The notes under the pieces were generated by a model. That model had not been told where the DNA came from and did not search any database. It saw nothing but the letters and a program-made list of their open reading frames with translations. Below, in pieces: positions 54,052 through 62,319 of a DNA stretch of 64,000 nt. The first letter of the stretch is position 1; the number at the start of each line of letters is the position of its first letter. Position numbers and translations under genes: made by a program. Origin of the DNA: Sphingomonas caeni (GTDB lineage Bacteria; Pseudomonadota; Alphaproteobacteria; Sphingomonadales; Sphingomonadaceae); contig NZ_JAPDOK010000002.1 of the NCBI RefSeq assembly GCF_026013415.1, positions 724,406-788,405 of the forward strand, given 5' to 3'.

Positions 54052-54100
54052 TCTGCCTTCCTGATCCGAAAACCGGTTCCCACTTTTCGGGGAAGGCAGA
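54052..54100. repeat. Palindromic repeat unit upstream of rpsD
   Basis: Outer arms TCTGCCTTCC and GGAAGGCAGA enclose CCGAAAACCGG-type and CTTTTCGG arms, making a long hairpin 33 bases upstream of the rpsD start. The CCGAAAACCGGTTCCCA core is a dispersed palindromic unit I recall from many alphaproteobacterial genomes. Could also serve as part of the rpsD leader. Confidence 0.65.
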
Positions 54101-54245
54101 TGTTGTTCCCGGTCATCGCCTGCCGCGCACGCGCGTCAGGGCCACCGCTTCACCGGGGTGCGGGGCCATTGCGAAGGCGCGCGCCTAGACGCCGCGCCGC
54201 GGAAAGTCAATTGCGGGTGCCGACGCGCCTGGCGGCTGGCGCGGC

Positions 54246-54488
54246 TTAACTACCCCGGCCGGACGGATAATAGAGGCTCGGCCGGTCGGGGTCGCGATTG
54301 GCGTTGCGATCGCGGCGCAGCGCGGCCCATTCGGCGCGGCTGTGGCAGGTCTGCTCGATAGCGGTGCGCGATCCGGTCTGGACCCGGCTGACGCAGACGA
54401 CCTCGGCAGGGTCGGGTGCGGGCTTGGCCGGGGCCGCGTCGGGGTCTTGAACGGACGCGGTCAGCAGGATCAGGCTGGTGATCAACAT
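54246..54488 (-). CDS. Small secreted two-cysteine protein, paralogue 1 of 4
   Basis: An 80-aa protein starting MLITSLILLTASVQ (short signal), then a Pro/Ala/Asp linker and the shared core VVCVSRVQTGSRTAIEQTC followed by HSRAEW. The two cysteines, 15 residues apart, probably form a disulfide in the periplasm. Three related genes follow upstream on the same strand. Its stop TAA is followed in frame by codons ending GTRN-stop, like the C-terminus of paralogue 2, so it looks truncated by a premature stop. Function unknown. Confidence 0.75.
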   Translation of the reverse strand: MLITSLILLTASVQDPDAAPAKPAPDPAEVVCVSRVQTGSRTAIEQTCHSRAEWAALRRDRNANRDPDRPSLYYPSGRGS

Positions 54489-54543
54489 GGATCTGGCTCC
54501 TTCGCGATGCGAAAAAGCAATCAAGACCTGTCGGGGTGCGAAG

Positions 54544-54798
54544 TCAATTGCGGGTGCCGGGCGGGTCGCGGTCCATCCGGTTCTGCTGTTGCTGCCCGCG
54601 CTCGACGACGCTGCGATTCTCGCGCTTGAGCAGATCCCATTCTGCCTGGCTGTGGCAGATCTGCTCGAAATTGGTGCGCGATCCGGTCTTGACCCGGTTG
54701 ACGCAGGTCACCCGGTTGGGATCGCGCACGGGCTTGGCCACGGGGGGCGGTCCGTCCTGGGGCGGGGCGGCGAGGAGCAGCAAGCTGACCGGAAACAT
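54544..54798 (-). CDS. Small secreted two-cysteine protein, paralogue 2 of 4
   Basis: An 84-aa protein with a very short hydrophobic start (MFPVSLLLLAA), a Pro-rich linker and core VTCVNRVKTGSRTNFEQIC, then HSQAEWDLLKRENR. The C-terminal third is a charged helix with a QQQQ run and ends in GTRN. Core is closest to paralogue 3 (TGSRTNF and CHSQAEWDLL identical). Gap of 55 bases to paralogue 1. Function unknown. Confidence 0.77.
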   Translation of the reverse strand: MFPVSLLLLAAPPQDGPPPVAKPVRDPNRVTCVNRVKTGSRTNFEQICHSQAEWDLLKRENRSVVERGQQQQNRMDRDPPGTRN

Positions 54799-54808
54799 GG
54801 CGGCGCTC

Positions 54809-55045
54809 CTATTGGCCGGTTGGGTCCCTCATGCCGCGATTGGCCTGGCCGCGCTCGACGACGCGGCGATTCTCGGTGCGCAGCAGGTCCCACTCCGCCT
54901 GGCTGTGGCAGATCTGGACGAAATTGGTGCGCGAGCCCGTCTTGAGCTGGTTGATGCAGCTGATCTTGTTGGGGTCGCGCGCGGGCGCCGCCTTGGGCGC
55001 TGGCGCGTCCTGCACCGACAGCATCAATGCGATCATGATCATCAT
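54809..55045 (-). CDS. Small secreted two-cysteine protein, paralogue 3 of 4
   Basis: A 78-aa protein starting MMIMIALMLSVQDA (AAGGGG ribosome site; start 55045 or 55042). Core ISCINQLKTGSRTNFVQIC, then HSQAEWDLLRTENRRVVERGQ. Signal is short and cleavage site unclear, so it may remain anchored. It lies 10 bases upstream of paralogue 2, so they are probably co-transcribed. Function unknown. Confidence 0.77.
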   Translation of the reverse strand: MMIMIALMLSVQDAPAPKAAPARDPNKISCINQLKTGSRTNFVQICHSQAEWDLLRTENRRVVERGQANRGMRDPTGQ

Positions 55046-55164
55046 CGCCGCCCCTTCGCCTTGTCGCCGGCGCAGCTTAGCGCGAATATGGATGCAATCA
55101 ACCGCACGGGCATGGGCGCCGCGGGACGGCATCGCGCGGCGCCCATGCCCGGCTGTCGGAAGCC

Positions 55165-55428
55165 TCAATGGTCTTCGCGGTGGCGCACCTTGCGCGCGTC
55201 GAGATCGTCCCATTCCGCCTGGGTGCGGCAGGCGGTGCGCGACATGCGCGAATTGACGCTCTCCACCTCGCGGCAGATCTTGGGCGCCTTGGCCGGAGCG
55301 GGCGCCGGCTTCGCCGCGCCGCCATTCTCCTCGGTCGAGGCCGAAGGCGTGGTCTGCTGCTGAGCGATGGCGGGAGCGGCGCCTGCGGCGAGGGCGAGCG
55401 CCAGCGGAAGGAAAAGCATACGCGTCAA
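55165..55428 (-). CDS. Small secreted two-cysteine protein, paralogue 4 of 4
   Basis: An 87-aa protein with a clear signal peptide (MTRMLFLPLALALAAGAAPAIAQ), a Pro/Ala/Lys linker and a diverged core KICREVESVNSRMSRTAC then RTQAEWDDLDARK, with 14 rather than 15 residues between cysteines. It has the best signal of the four and may be the ancestral form. First in the tandem series. Function unknown. Confidence 0.78.
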   Translation of the reverse strand: MTRMLFLPLALALAAGAAPAIAQQQTTPSASTEENGGAAKPAPAPAKAPKICREVESVNSRMSRTACRTQAEWDDLDARKVRHREDH

Positions 55429-55540
55429 AGGAAATCCCCGGAACAGAATCGAATGGCTTCACCATCGCGAGAAGCTTCGCGAACTCAAGCATTTTCTTGC
55501 GCCCGTTGCGGGAATCGCGCCTGCGCCCTAGGGCGCCCCC

Positions 55541-55849
55541 ATGGAAGAAACGATCGATCCTCCGGCCTGCGAGACGATGGCCGAAGTCCGTGCCGGGGTG
55601 GACGCCGTAGACCGCGCGCTGATCGCGCTGCTGGCGCGCCGCTTCGGCTATATGGAGGCGGCGGCGCGCATCAAGCCCGATCGCGCCCATGTCCGCGACG
55701 AGGCCCGCAAGGCGGCGGTGATCGCCAACGCCAGGGCCGCCGCGCGCGCGGCGGGCATCCCTGAGGAACCGATCGGGGCATTGTGGGACCAGCTGGTCGA
55801 AGCTTCGATCGCCTACGAATTCGAGGTGTTCGACCGGGTCAGGGTTTAG
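55541..55849 (+). CDS. Chorismate mutase, AroQ type
   Basis: A 102-aa all-helical enzyme converting chorismate to prephenate. MAEVRAGVDAVDRALIALLARRFGYMEAAARIK contains the family RxxID-type N-terminal pattern (here RAGVDAVD) and catalytic Arg/Lys positions; the [10 protein letters not shown]-terminus is usual. Similar size to isochorismate-pyruvate lyase, so PchB-like activity cannot be excluded. Overlaps the convergent RNA methyltransferase gene by 11 bases. Confidence 0.87.
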   Translation: MEETIDPPACETMAEVRAGVDAVDRALIALLARRFGYMEAAARIKPDRAHVRDEARKAAVIANARAAARAAGIPEEPIGALWDQLVEASIAYEFEVFDRVRV

Positions 55850-56555
55850 GCTGTTTCTTGCCTTCGAGCGCGGACAGGATGCCGCGCATCGTGCGCAATT
55901 CCTGGCTGGTCCAGCCCGGCTTGGTCAGCATCGTCCGCACGGTCCGCTTGGTCGTGGCGATGCGGTTGACGGGGTAATAATAGCCGTTCGTCTCGAGTAG
56001 CCGGTCGAGATGCCCGATCATCGATTCGAGCTCCTCCTGCGGCGCGGGCGGATCGAGGATTTCCTCGGTCGGCTGGACCAGATCGACATGCTTCGACCAC
56101 TCATAGGCGACCAGGATCACCGCTTGGGCGAGGTTCAATGATCCGAACTCCGGGTTGATCGGCACGGTCACGATGGTGCGGGCGAGCGCCACATCTTCCG
56201 ATTCGAGCCCCGACCGCTCGGGCCCGAACAGGATCGCCGAGCGGCCGGGCGCGGCGTGGATCTCGCGCGCGGCCGCCTCGGGCGTCGCGACCGGCTTGGT
56301 CACACCGCGCTTGCGGACGGTGGTCGCATAGACATTGGCGCAATCGGCAACCGCTTCGGCGACGGTCTCGAACAGGGTCGCCCGCTCCAGCACCACATCC
56401 GCCCCGCTCGCCGCGGGACCCGCGCTGGGATTGGGCCAGCCGTCGCGCGGGGACACGAGGCGCAATTCGGTCAGCCCGAAATTGAGCATCGCCCGTGCCG
56501 CCTTGCCGATATTCTCGCCCAATTGCGGGCGGACGAGGACGATGACGGGCGTCAC
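55839..56555 (-). CDS. TrmJ-like tRNA 2'-O-methyltransferase (SpoU family)
   Basis: A 238-aa SPOUT enzyme. N-terminal [19 protein letters not shown] (motif 1), [16 protein letters not shown] (motif 2) and [23 protein letters not shown] (motif 3, knotted SAM site) match TrmJ, which methylates position 32 of certain tRNAs. C-terminal helical extension is present. Its ATG overlaps the nrdR stop by 4 bases, placing it last in the rpiB-glyA-orf-nrdR-trmJ operon. Confidence 0.9.
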   Translation of the reverse strand: MTPVIVLVRPQLGENIGKAARAMLNFGLTELRLVSPRDGWPNPSAGPAASGADVVLERATLFETVAEAVADCANVYATTVRKRGVTKPVATPEAAAREIHAAPGRSAILFGPERSGLESEDVALARTIVTVPINPEFGSLNLAQAVILVAYEWSKHVDLVQPTEEILDPPAPQEELESMIGHLDRLLETNGYYYPVNRIATTKRTVRTMLTKPGWTSQELRTMRGILSALEGKKQPKP

Positions 56556-57013
56556 TCCCGCGCCGCCTCGCTCACATTGCCTGCGAATTCCTCGAAATCC
56601 TTGGCCTCGCGGAAATCCTTATAGACGCTGGCGAAGCGGATATAGGCGACCGGATCGAGGCCCTTGAGCCCCTCCATCACCATCTCGCCGATCCGCTGCG
56701 AGGGGATTTCGCTCTCGCCCATCGTCTCGAGCTGGCGCTGGATGCCCGAGACGAGCTTCTCGATCTGGATCGGCGTCACCGGCCGCTTGCGCGCGGCGAT
56801 CGAGACCGAGCGGACCAGCTTGTCGCGCTCGAACGGCTCACGCCGGTCCTCGCTCTTGAGGACCGTGAGGTCGCGCAGCTGGATGCGTTCGAACGTGGTG
56901 AAGCGCGCCGCGCACGCCTCGCACTGGCGCCGCCGCCGGATCGCCGCGCCGTCCTCGGTGGGCCGGCTGTCCTTAACCTGTGAGTCTTCGTTTCCGCAGA
57001 AAGGACAGCGCAA
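56552..57013 (-). CDS. nrdR: Transcriptional repressor NrdR
   Basis: A 153-aa repressor of ribonucleotide reductase genes. Zinc ribbon cysteines 3, 6, 31 and 34 (RCPFCG, CEAC) are followed by an ATP-cone domain (about 49-139, [19 protein letters not shown]). Start is TTG at 57013, preceded by AAGGA at 7-base spacing; no ATG would keep the RCPFCG ribbon. Downstream of glyA and the 66-aa gene in one operon, a usual position for nrdR near glyA in alphaproteobacteria. Confidence 0.96.
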   Translation of the reverse strand: MRCPFCGNEDSQVKDSRPTEDGAAIRRRRQCEACAARFTTFERIQLRDLTVLKSEDRREPFERDKLVRSVSIAARKRPVTPIQIEKLVSGIQRQLETMGESEIPSQRIGEMVMEGLKGLDPVAYIRFASVYKDFREAKDFEEFAGNVSEAARE

Positions 57014-57016
57014 AAC

Positions 57017-57217
57017 TCAGTCCTTCGTGAGCGCCGCGACGCCCGCGCCGACCACCGCGCCGGTCACCAGACCGACGCCGGCGAGCGGCAGCGAGACCAC
57101 CGCGCCGATCGCGGCGCCGGTGAGCATCGTATCGCCGAGCGTCTTGCCGGCGGGGGTGGCGCGCGAGCGGTCGATGGTGGCGCGGGCGGCTGCGATGGCG
57201 TCGTCGGTCGAGGACAT
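57017..57217 (-). CDS. Small glycine-zipper-like protein
   Basis: A 66-aa protein between glyA and nrdR (1-base gap after glyA, 3-base gap before nrdR). A polar N-terminus is followed by a single hydrophobic stretch rich in Gly/Ala/Val (MLTGAAIGAVVSLPLAGVGL then VTGAVVGAGVAAL), a pattern seen in glycine-zipper membrane segments. A longer open frame upstream lies inside glyA and is rejected. Function unknown. Confidence 0.65.
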   Translation of the reverse strand: MSSTDDAIAAARATIDRSRATPAGKTLGDTMLTGAAIGAVVSLPLAGVGLVTGAVVGAGVAALTKD

Positions 57218-57218
57218 G

Positions 57219-58532
57219 TCAGAGCTCCGGATAGATCGGGAAACGCTCACATAGCGCACGAACGCGCTCGCGGACATTGGCTTCGATCTGGCCGTCGCCC
57301 TGTTCACCATTTTTCGCGAGGCCATCGAGCACGTCGGCGACCATATGGCCGATCTCGCGGAACTCGGCGGGGCCGAAGCCGCGCGTGGTGCCCGCGGGGC
57401 TGCCGACGCGGATGCCGCTGGTCTTGACCGGGGGCAGCGGATCGTTGGGAATGCCGTTCTTGTTGCAGGTGATCGCGGCGCGCTCGAGCGCCTCGTCGGC
57501 ATCCTTGCCGGTGACGCCCAGCGGGGTCAGGTCGATCAGCGCGAGATGCGTGTCGGTGCCGCCCGAGACGACCGCCGCGCCGCGCTCCTTGAGCGTGGCG
57601 GCCAGCACCTTGGCATTCTCGACGATCGCCGCGGCATAGGCGCGGAAATCGGGCTGGAGCGCCTCGCCGAACGCGACCGCCTTGGCGGCGATGACGTGCA
57701 TCAGCGGGCCGCCCTGAAGCCCGGGGAACACCGCCGAGTTGATCTTCTTGGCGATGCCCTCGTCATTGGTGAACACCGCGCCGCCGCGCGGTCCCCGTAG
57801 CGTCTTGTGGGTGGTGGTGGTGACGACATGCGCGTGGCCGAACGGGGTGGGGTGCACCCCGCCCGCGACCAGCCCAGCGAAATGCGCCATGTCGACCATG
57901 AAGAAGGCGCCGACCTCGTCCGCGATCGCGCGGAAGCGGGCGAAGTCGATATGGCGCGGATAGGCGCTGCCGCCGGTGATGATGAGTTTGGGCTGATGCT
58001 CCTTCGCCAGCCGCTCAACCTCGTCATAGTCGATCAGATGGGTGTCGGGGGTCACGCCATATTGGATCGCGTTGAACCATTTGCCGCTCATCGCGGCCTT
58101 GGCGCCGTGGGTGAGGTGCCCGCCCGAATCGAGGCTGAGCCCCATGATCGTATCGCCCGGCCGGGTGAGCGCCAGCATCACCGCGCCGTTCGCCTGCGCG
58201 CCCGAATGCGGCTGCACGTTGGCGAAGCCGCAGCCGAACAGCTGCTTCGCGCGGTCGATCGCGAGCTGCTCGACCTCGTCCGACGGGTGGCAGCCCTGAT
58301 AATAGCGCTTGCCCGGATAGCCCTCGGCATATTTGTTGGTGAAGACCGAGCCCTGCGCCTCGAGCACCGCCTTCGAGACGATATTCTCGGACGCGATCAG
58401 CTCGATCTGATGCTGCTCGCGCTTCAGCTCGTGCTGGACGCCGGCGAACACCGCCGGATCGGCATCGGCGAGGCTGCGCGTGAAGAAGCCATCGGGCTGG
58501 ACCCCGGCCAGCATCGCGGGATGGGTGCTCAA
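57219..58532 (-). CDS. glyA: Serine hydroxymethyltransferase
   Basis: A 437-aa PLP enzyme interconverting serine and glycine with tetrahydrofolate. PLP lysine in [49 protein letters not shown] near the N-terminus is invariant. Start is TTG 58532, overlapping the rpiB stop (TTGA), with AGGAG six bases before; no in-frame ATG precedes the N-terminal helix except MLAGV, which would lose six residues. Confidence 0.97.
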   Translation of the reverse strand: MSTHPAMLAGVQPDGFFTRSLADADPAVFAGVQHELKREQHQIELIASENIVSKAVLEAQGSVFTNKYAEGYPGKRYYQGCHPSDEVEQLAIDRAKQLFGCGFANVQPHSGAQANGAVMLALTRPGDTIMGLSLDSGGHLTHGAKAAMSGKWFNAIQYGVTPDTHLIDYDEVERLAKEHQPKLIITGGSAYPRHIDFARFRAIADEVGAFFMVDMAHFAGLVAGGVHPTPFGHAHVVTTTTHKTLRGPRGGAVFTNDEGIAKKINSAVFPGLQGGPLMHVIAAKAVAFGEALQPDFRAYAAAIVENAKVLAATLKERGAAVVSGGTDTHLALIDLTPLGVTGKDADEALERAAITCNKNGIPNDPLPPVKTSGIRVGSPAGTTRGFGPAEFREIGHMVADVLDGLAKNGEQGDGQIEANVRERVRALCERFPIYPEL

Positions 58533-58981
58533 GGCTTGCTCCTCTCGGGGTGGCTGAGCTTGTCGACGCGATTGGCGTGACGCCCGCCGTCGAAGCTCGA
58601 ATTGATGAAGGTCATCACGCACGCCTTGGCCATCTCGATCCCGATCAGCCGGGCGCCGAGCGCGATGACGTTCGCGTCGTTATGGTTGCGCGCCAGCCGG
58701 GCGGAGAAAGGCTCCGACACCAGCGCGCAGCGCGCCAGCGGCACGCGGTTGACCGCGATCGAGATGCCGATCCCCGATCCGCACAGCGCCACGCCGAACT
58801 CGGCCTTGGCGCTCGCGACCGCATGGCCGACGAGATAGCCATAATCGGGATAATCGACGCTTTCGGGCCCGCTGGTGCCCAGATCGAACACTTCATTTCC
58901 CTGTTCACGCAACCAATCGGCGAGTTCGGCCTTCATGGCGAAGGCGGCGTGATCCGAGGCGATGGCGATGCGGTATGGCAT
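58529..58981 (-). CDS. rpiB: Ribose-5-phosphate isomerase B
   Basis: A 150-aa isomerase of the pentose phosphate pathway. [11 protein letters not shown] (Asp/His of the site), [12 protein letters not shown] with catalytic Cys67, and [29 protein letters not shown] are family marks. First gene of the rpiB-glyA operon. Could act on allose phosphate in some relatives, but the motif set fits RpiB. Confidence 0.95.
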   Translation of the reverse strand: MPYRIAIASDHAAFAMKAELADWLREQGNEVFDLGTSGPESVDYPDYGYLVGHAVASAKAEFGVALCGSGIGISIAVNRVPLARCALVSEPFSARLARNHNDANVIALGARLIGIEMAKACVMTFINSSFDGGRHANRVDKLSHPERSKP

Positions 58982-59034
58982 GGCCGCGCTCCTAGCCCCG
59001 GAGGGACGCGCTGACCAGTGATTTGGAGACCGAT

Positions 59035-59286
59035 ATGCGCAAAGTCACGCTTCTTCTCGCCCTTCCCCTGGTGCTCGGCGCCGCGGCCTGCTCAAGCAAG
59101 ACCGCGAACGAGCTCGAAAACGCCGCGGACGTCACCACCGACGCGCTCGGCAACCTTGCCGACGAGACCGGCGACACGATCGGCAACGCCGCGGACAGCG
59201 CGGGCAACACCCTCTCCAACGCCGCCGACGATGTTGGTAACCGCGCCGAAAAGGTCGGCGACGCGATCGAGAACGCGGTGGATTGA
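59035..59286 (+). CDS. Small repeat-containing lipoprotein
   Basis: An 83-aa lipoprotein: MRKVTLLLALPLVLGAAAC with lipobox AAAC (Cys19). The mature part consists of 7- to 11-residue repeats (NAADVTTDALGNLADETGDTI, GNAADSAGNTL and similar) that form an amphipathic helix rich in Asn, Ala, Asp. Such repeats recall LEA/apolipoprotein-like helices and ENTERICIDIN-like small lipoproteins. Start chosen by GGAG spacing. Converges on the cold-shock gene. Role unknown, perhaps envelope stress. Confidence 0.75.
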   Translation: MRKVTLLLALPLVLGAAACSSKTANELENAADVTTDALGNLADETGDTIGNAADSAGNTLSNAADDVGNRAEKVGDAIENAVD

Positions 59287-59311
59287 CGCCGCACCAAGCG
59301 GCGGCGGGCGT

Positions 59312-59515
59312 TCAGGCCCTGTGGACGTCCGCCGCCTGGTCGCCCTTGGGACCCTGAACGATCTCGAACGTGACGGCCTCGCCCTCTTCGAGCGTCTTAT
59401 AGCCTTCACCCTGGATCGCGCTGTGGTGGACGAACAGGTCGGTCCCGCCCTCACGCATGATGAAGCCATAGCCTTTTTCGGCGTTGAACCACTTCACGAC
59501 ACCCTCGGTCATCAT
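59312..59515 (-). CDS. Cold-shock domain protein
   Basis: A 67-aa CSD protein, single domain. RNP1 KGYGFI and RNP2 LFVHHSAI bind single-stranded [18 protein letters not shown] is invariant in the family. Tandem ATGs at 59515 and 59512. It overlaps the end of the LytTR gene by 4 bases, so may be read from that transcript as well as its own. Confidence 0.95.
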   Translation of the reverse strand: MMTEGVVKWFNAEKGYGFIMREGGTDLFVHHSAIQGEGYKTLEEGEAVTFEIVQGPKGDQAADVHRA

Positions 59516-60336
59516 CGTCCCCTCAACCAGCCCCGGGCGCGAACCTGTGGCAGATGCGTGGCGCTGACCGCCACTTTCGTTCCGTCGCCGAGCAGCAAGT
59601 GCCAGCGCCGTCCTTCCCTTACTGCCCCGGCAACCGCGCCTTGCGCAATCCATGCGCCACGATGGACCTGCTGGCCGTCGAACCCGGTCACCTCGGCCAG
59701 CGCGTCGCCGAAGCGGTAATGGATCAGCGCGTCGCTGCCGTCGCGGCGGCGGACGCGGCAATAATGATCCTCGGCCTCGATCGCCGCGAGCGTCTCCGCC
59801 GCCACCCGCGCGCGCTCAAGCAGCCCCTCGGCGGGCGCCGTACGGGCCTTGCGCCGGCCAAAGCGCAAATGGCCGGTGGCGAACAGCATCAGCAGGATCG
59901 CCCCGAACACCACCGCGCCGATCGCCAGCGCCCTGCCCCAGGTTCCGAACGGATCGCCCACCTCGGCCTCGATCCCGACCATCCGCACGAAGAGGCGGAT
60001 CTCGAGCGGCAGCGGCAGGCACAGGATGATGGCCCCCAGCATCGCCGCCCAGAACCAGTCGCTATGCTTACGCACGGTCGCGGCGAACCAGAGCTGCCAC
60101 TTGATGCAGCTCCACCCCATCAGCAGCGCCCAGAACAGGCTGCGCTGCCCCAGCGGCATCGCGATCGTGCCAAATCCGCCGGTGACGATCATGATTCCCG
60201 CTGCGGTGAGCCCGCCGATCCACAGCATCGGAAAGCCCGGCGCGCGTTTCACGAAGCCGAGTGCGCGCTTCACGAAAGCGCGCTTGCCGGAAGCCGGGGC
60301 GCTGGGGCCAAGCGAGGCGCTGCGGGCGGAGGACAT
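59512..60336 (-). CDS. LytTR-family transcriptional regulator with membrane N-terminus
   Basis: A 274-aa protein: about 4 transmembrane helices (residues 35-160) and a C-terminal LytTR DNA-binding domain (about 175-270, [34 protein letters not shown] end). There is no receiver or kinase domain, so it is a membrane-bound one-component regulator. The N-terminus has a repeated [19 protein letters not shown] basic stretch. Start 60336 is weakly supported. Target genes unknown; the adjacent csp is a candidate. Confidence 0.83.
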   Translation of the reverse strand: MSSARSASLGPSAPASGKRAFVKRALGFVKRAPGFPMLWIGGLTAAGIMIVTGGFGTIAMPLGQRSLFWALLMGWSCIKWQLWFAATVRKHSDWFWAAMLGAIILCLPLPLEIRLFVRMVGIEAEVGDPFGTWGRALAIGAVVFGAILLMLFATGHLRFGRRKARTAPAEGLLERARVAAETLAAIEAEDHYCRVRRRDGSDALIHYRFGDALAEVTGFDGQQVHRGAWIAQGAVAGAVREGRRWHLLLGDGTKVAVSATHLPQVRARGWLRGR

Positions 60337-60402
60337 GGGGCACAGGCTGCCATCCCCGGCCCCCGAGAGCAATGACCGAGCAATCACCGGGAGATAGACG
60401 AC

Positions 60403-60972
60403 ATGAAATGGTTCCTGTTCCTCGCCGCCCTGGCGCTGACGGCCCCCGCCGCCCCTGCGTGCGCGCAGGACACCGACCAGGCCTCGATCGCCGAACAGCA
60501 ACAGGCGATGAAGCGGCTGAGCTGGATGCACGGCGTGTGGCGCGGCCCCGGCGGCGGCTTCAACCGCTCCGGCCCCTACAAGGTCACCCAGACCGAGCGG
60601 ATCGGCCCCATGCTGGGCGGCACGCTGATCGTGATCGAGGGCAAGGGCTATATGGCCGACGGCTCGGTGGGCTTCAACGCGTTCGGGATCATCTCCTATG
60701 ACCCGCGCACCAAGCGCTACACGATCCATTCCTACGCGCTGGGCCATGCCGGCGATTTCCCGCTCACGCCGACCGATAATGGCTATATCTGGGAAGTGCA
60801 GGCCGGGCCCGATGCGGTGATCCGCTACACCGCCACGCTCAAGGACGGGACCTGGACCGAGGTGGGCGATTATGTCGCGGGTGGGCAGCCGCCGCGGCGC
60901 ATCTTCGAGATGAATCTCAAGCGCGTCGGCAACAGCGATTGGCCGCTCGCCGGGGGGATTCCCAAGGATTGA
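60403..60972 (+). CDS. Exported DUF1579-like protein
   Basis: A 189-aa protein with signal peptide (KWFLFLAALALTAPAAPACAQ). The mature domain, LSWMHGVWRGPGGGF, TERIGPMLGGTLIVIEGKGY and FGIISYDPRTKRYTIHSYALG, is beta-rich and resembles lipocalin-like or DUF1579 proteins that measure or bind small molecules. No catalytic set is visible. Upstream of btaA by 107 bp with Pho-box-like repeats between, so not obviously in that operon. Confidence 0.72.
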   Translation: MKWFLFLAALALTAPAAPACAQDTDQASIAEQQQAMKRLSWMHGVWRGPGGGFNRSGPYKVTQTERIGPMLGGTLIVIEGKGYMADGSVGFNAFGIISYDPRTKRYTIHSYALGHAGDFPLTPTDNGYIWEVQAGPDAVIRYTATLKDGTWTEVGDYVAGGQPPRRIFEMNLKRVGNSDWPLAGGIPKD

Positions 60973-60985
60973 TTTGCGGGGCCTT

Positions 60986-61025
60986 CTGTCCCAGAAGCGA
61001 CACCGAATTGTCACATGAAGTGACT
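60986..61025 (+). promoter_or_regulatory. Pho-box-like 11-bp phased repeats upstream of btaAB
   Basis: Four units start at exactly 11-bp steps (60986 CTGTCCC, 60997 GCGACAC, 61008 TTGTCAC, 61019 AGTGACT). The first and third resemble the PhoB consensus CTGTCAT; the others are weak. The last pair also forms GTCAC-N5-GTGAC. btaAB is known to be PhoB-controlled in other alphaproteobacteria. Confidence 0.4.
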
Positions 61026-61079
61026 AGGCCACCCGCGCGCCGCATGCTGCGCCGCGCGGGTATCCTCCGGGAGTCAATA

Positions 61080-62315
61080 ATGGGTCCGACAGCCAAGGCG
61101 CCGAAGAACGGCGCCGTCCGCGACGCGGTTCACCGCCACGAGCAAATGACCAAACAGGGCCTGCTCGAACGCGCCTTTTCCTTCGCCTTTCGCGGACTGG
61201 TCTATGCCCAGATCTGGGAAGATCCCGATGTCGATATGGAGGCGCTGCAGATCACGCCCGACAGCCATGTCGTGACCATCGCTTCGGGCGGGTGCAACGT
61301 GCTGTCGTACCTCACCGCGAACCCGAAGAAGATCACCGCGGTCGATCTCAACACCGCGCATATCGCGCTCAACAAGCTCAAGCAGAAGGCGGCGATCCAC
61401 CTGCCCGATTATGCGAGCTTCCACCGCTTCTTCGCTCGCGCCGACACGCCGGCGAATATCGAGGCATACAAGGTGCATGTCCGCCCGGTGCTCGACGATG
61501 TGACCCGCGCCTATTGGGAGGGCCGCGACCTGCTCGGGCGCCGCCGCATCTCGGGCTTCAAGACCGGCTTCTACAAGCAAGGGCTGCTCGGCAATCTGAT
61601 CGGCTTCGTCCATTTCGTCGCGCGCCTCTATGGCGACGATCCGAGCAAGATCCTCCAGGCGAAGACGATCGAGGAGCAGCGCGAAATCTACGACGCGACC
61701 TATGCCAAGTTCTTCGATCGCAAGTTCGTGCGCTGGGCGGTCGAGCAGCCGGCGATGCTGTTCGGCCTCGGCATTCCGCCGGCGCAATATGAGCTGCTCG
61801 CGGCGGACGACCGGCAGGGCATCACCGGGGCGCTCAAGAGCCGGCTCGAAAAGCTCGCCTGCGATTTCGAGCTCAAGGACAATTATTTCGCGTGGCAGGC
61901 GTTCGGCCGCGGCTATGGCGAAGCGGAGGGCGCGCCGCTTCCCCCCTATCTCAAGCCCGAGAATTACGAGGCGGTGCGCGGGCGCGCCGACCGCGTCGAG
62001 ATCCGGCATCAGAATATGACGCTCTATCTGGCGTCGATGCCCGATGCCTCGCTCGACCGCTACATCCTGCTCGATGCGCAGGACTGGATGACCGACGAGC
62101 AACTGACAGCGCTGTGGACCGAGATCACCCGCACCGCCAAGCCCGGGGCGCGCGTGCTCTACCGCACCGCCGCGGTGCCCGATGTCGTCGCGGGGCATGT
62201 TCCCGACGCGGTGCTGGGCAAGTGGGACTATGCGTCCGCCGAGCTGCGCGACGACTGGACGAAGCGCGACCGTTCGGCGGTCTATGGCGCGACGCATCTC
62301 TGGACGCTGAAGTAA
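61080..62315 (+). CDS. btaA: S-adenosylmethionine:diacylglycerol 3-amino-3-carboxypropyltransferase
   Basis: A 411-aa enzyme for the first step of betaine lipid DGTS: transfer of the homoserine moiety of SAM to diacylglycerol. Conserved BtaA features: FRGLVYAQIWEDPDVDMEAL, TIASGGCNVLSYLTANPKKITAVDLN (SAM site), FARLYGDDPSKIL and ILLDAQDWMTDEQL. Membrane-associated but without clear transmembrane helices. Start 61080 has GGGAG. Followed 4 bases later by btaB. Confidence 0.94.
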   Translation: MGPTAKAPKNGAVRDAVHRHEQMTKQGLLERAFSFAFRGLVYAQIWEDPDVDMEALQITPDSHVVTIASGGCNVLSYLTANPKKITAVDLNTAHIALNKLKQKAAIHLPDYASFHRFFARADTPANIEAYKVHVRPVLDDVTRAYWEGRDLLGRRRISGFKTGFYKQGLLGNLIGFVHFVARLYGDDPSKILQAKTIEEQREIYDATYAKFFDRKFVRWAVEQPAMLFGLGIPPAQYELLAADDRQGITGALKSRLEKLACDFELKDNYFAWQAFGRGYGEAEGAPLPPYLKPENYEAVRGRADRVEIRHQNMTLYLASMPDASLDRYILLDAQDWMTDEQLTALWTEITRTAKPGARVLYRTAAVPDVVAGHVPDAVLGKWDYASAELRDDWTKRDRSAVYGATHLWTLK

Positions 62316-62319
62316 CCGC

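Noticed and set aside
57218..57502. N-terminal extension of the 66-aa protein
   Set aside because: Lies wholly within glyA on the same strand in another frame.
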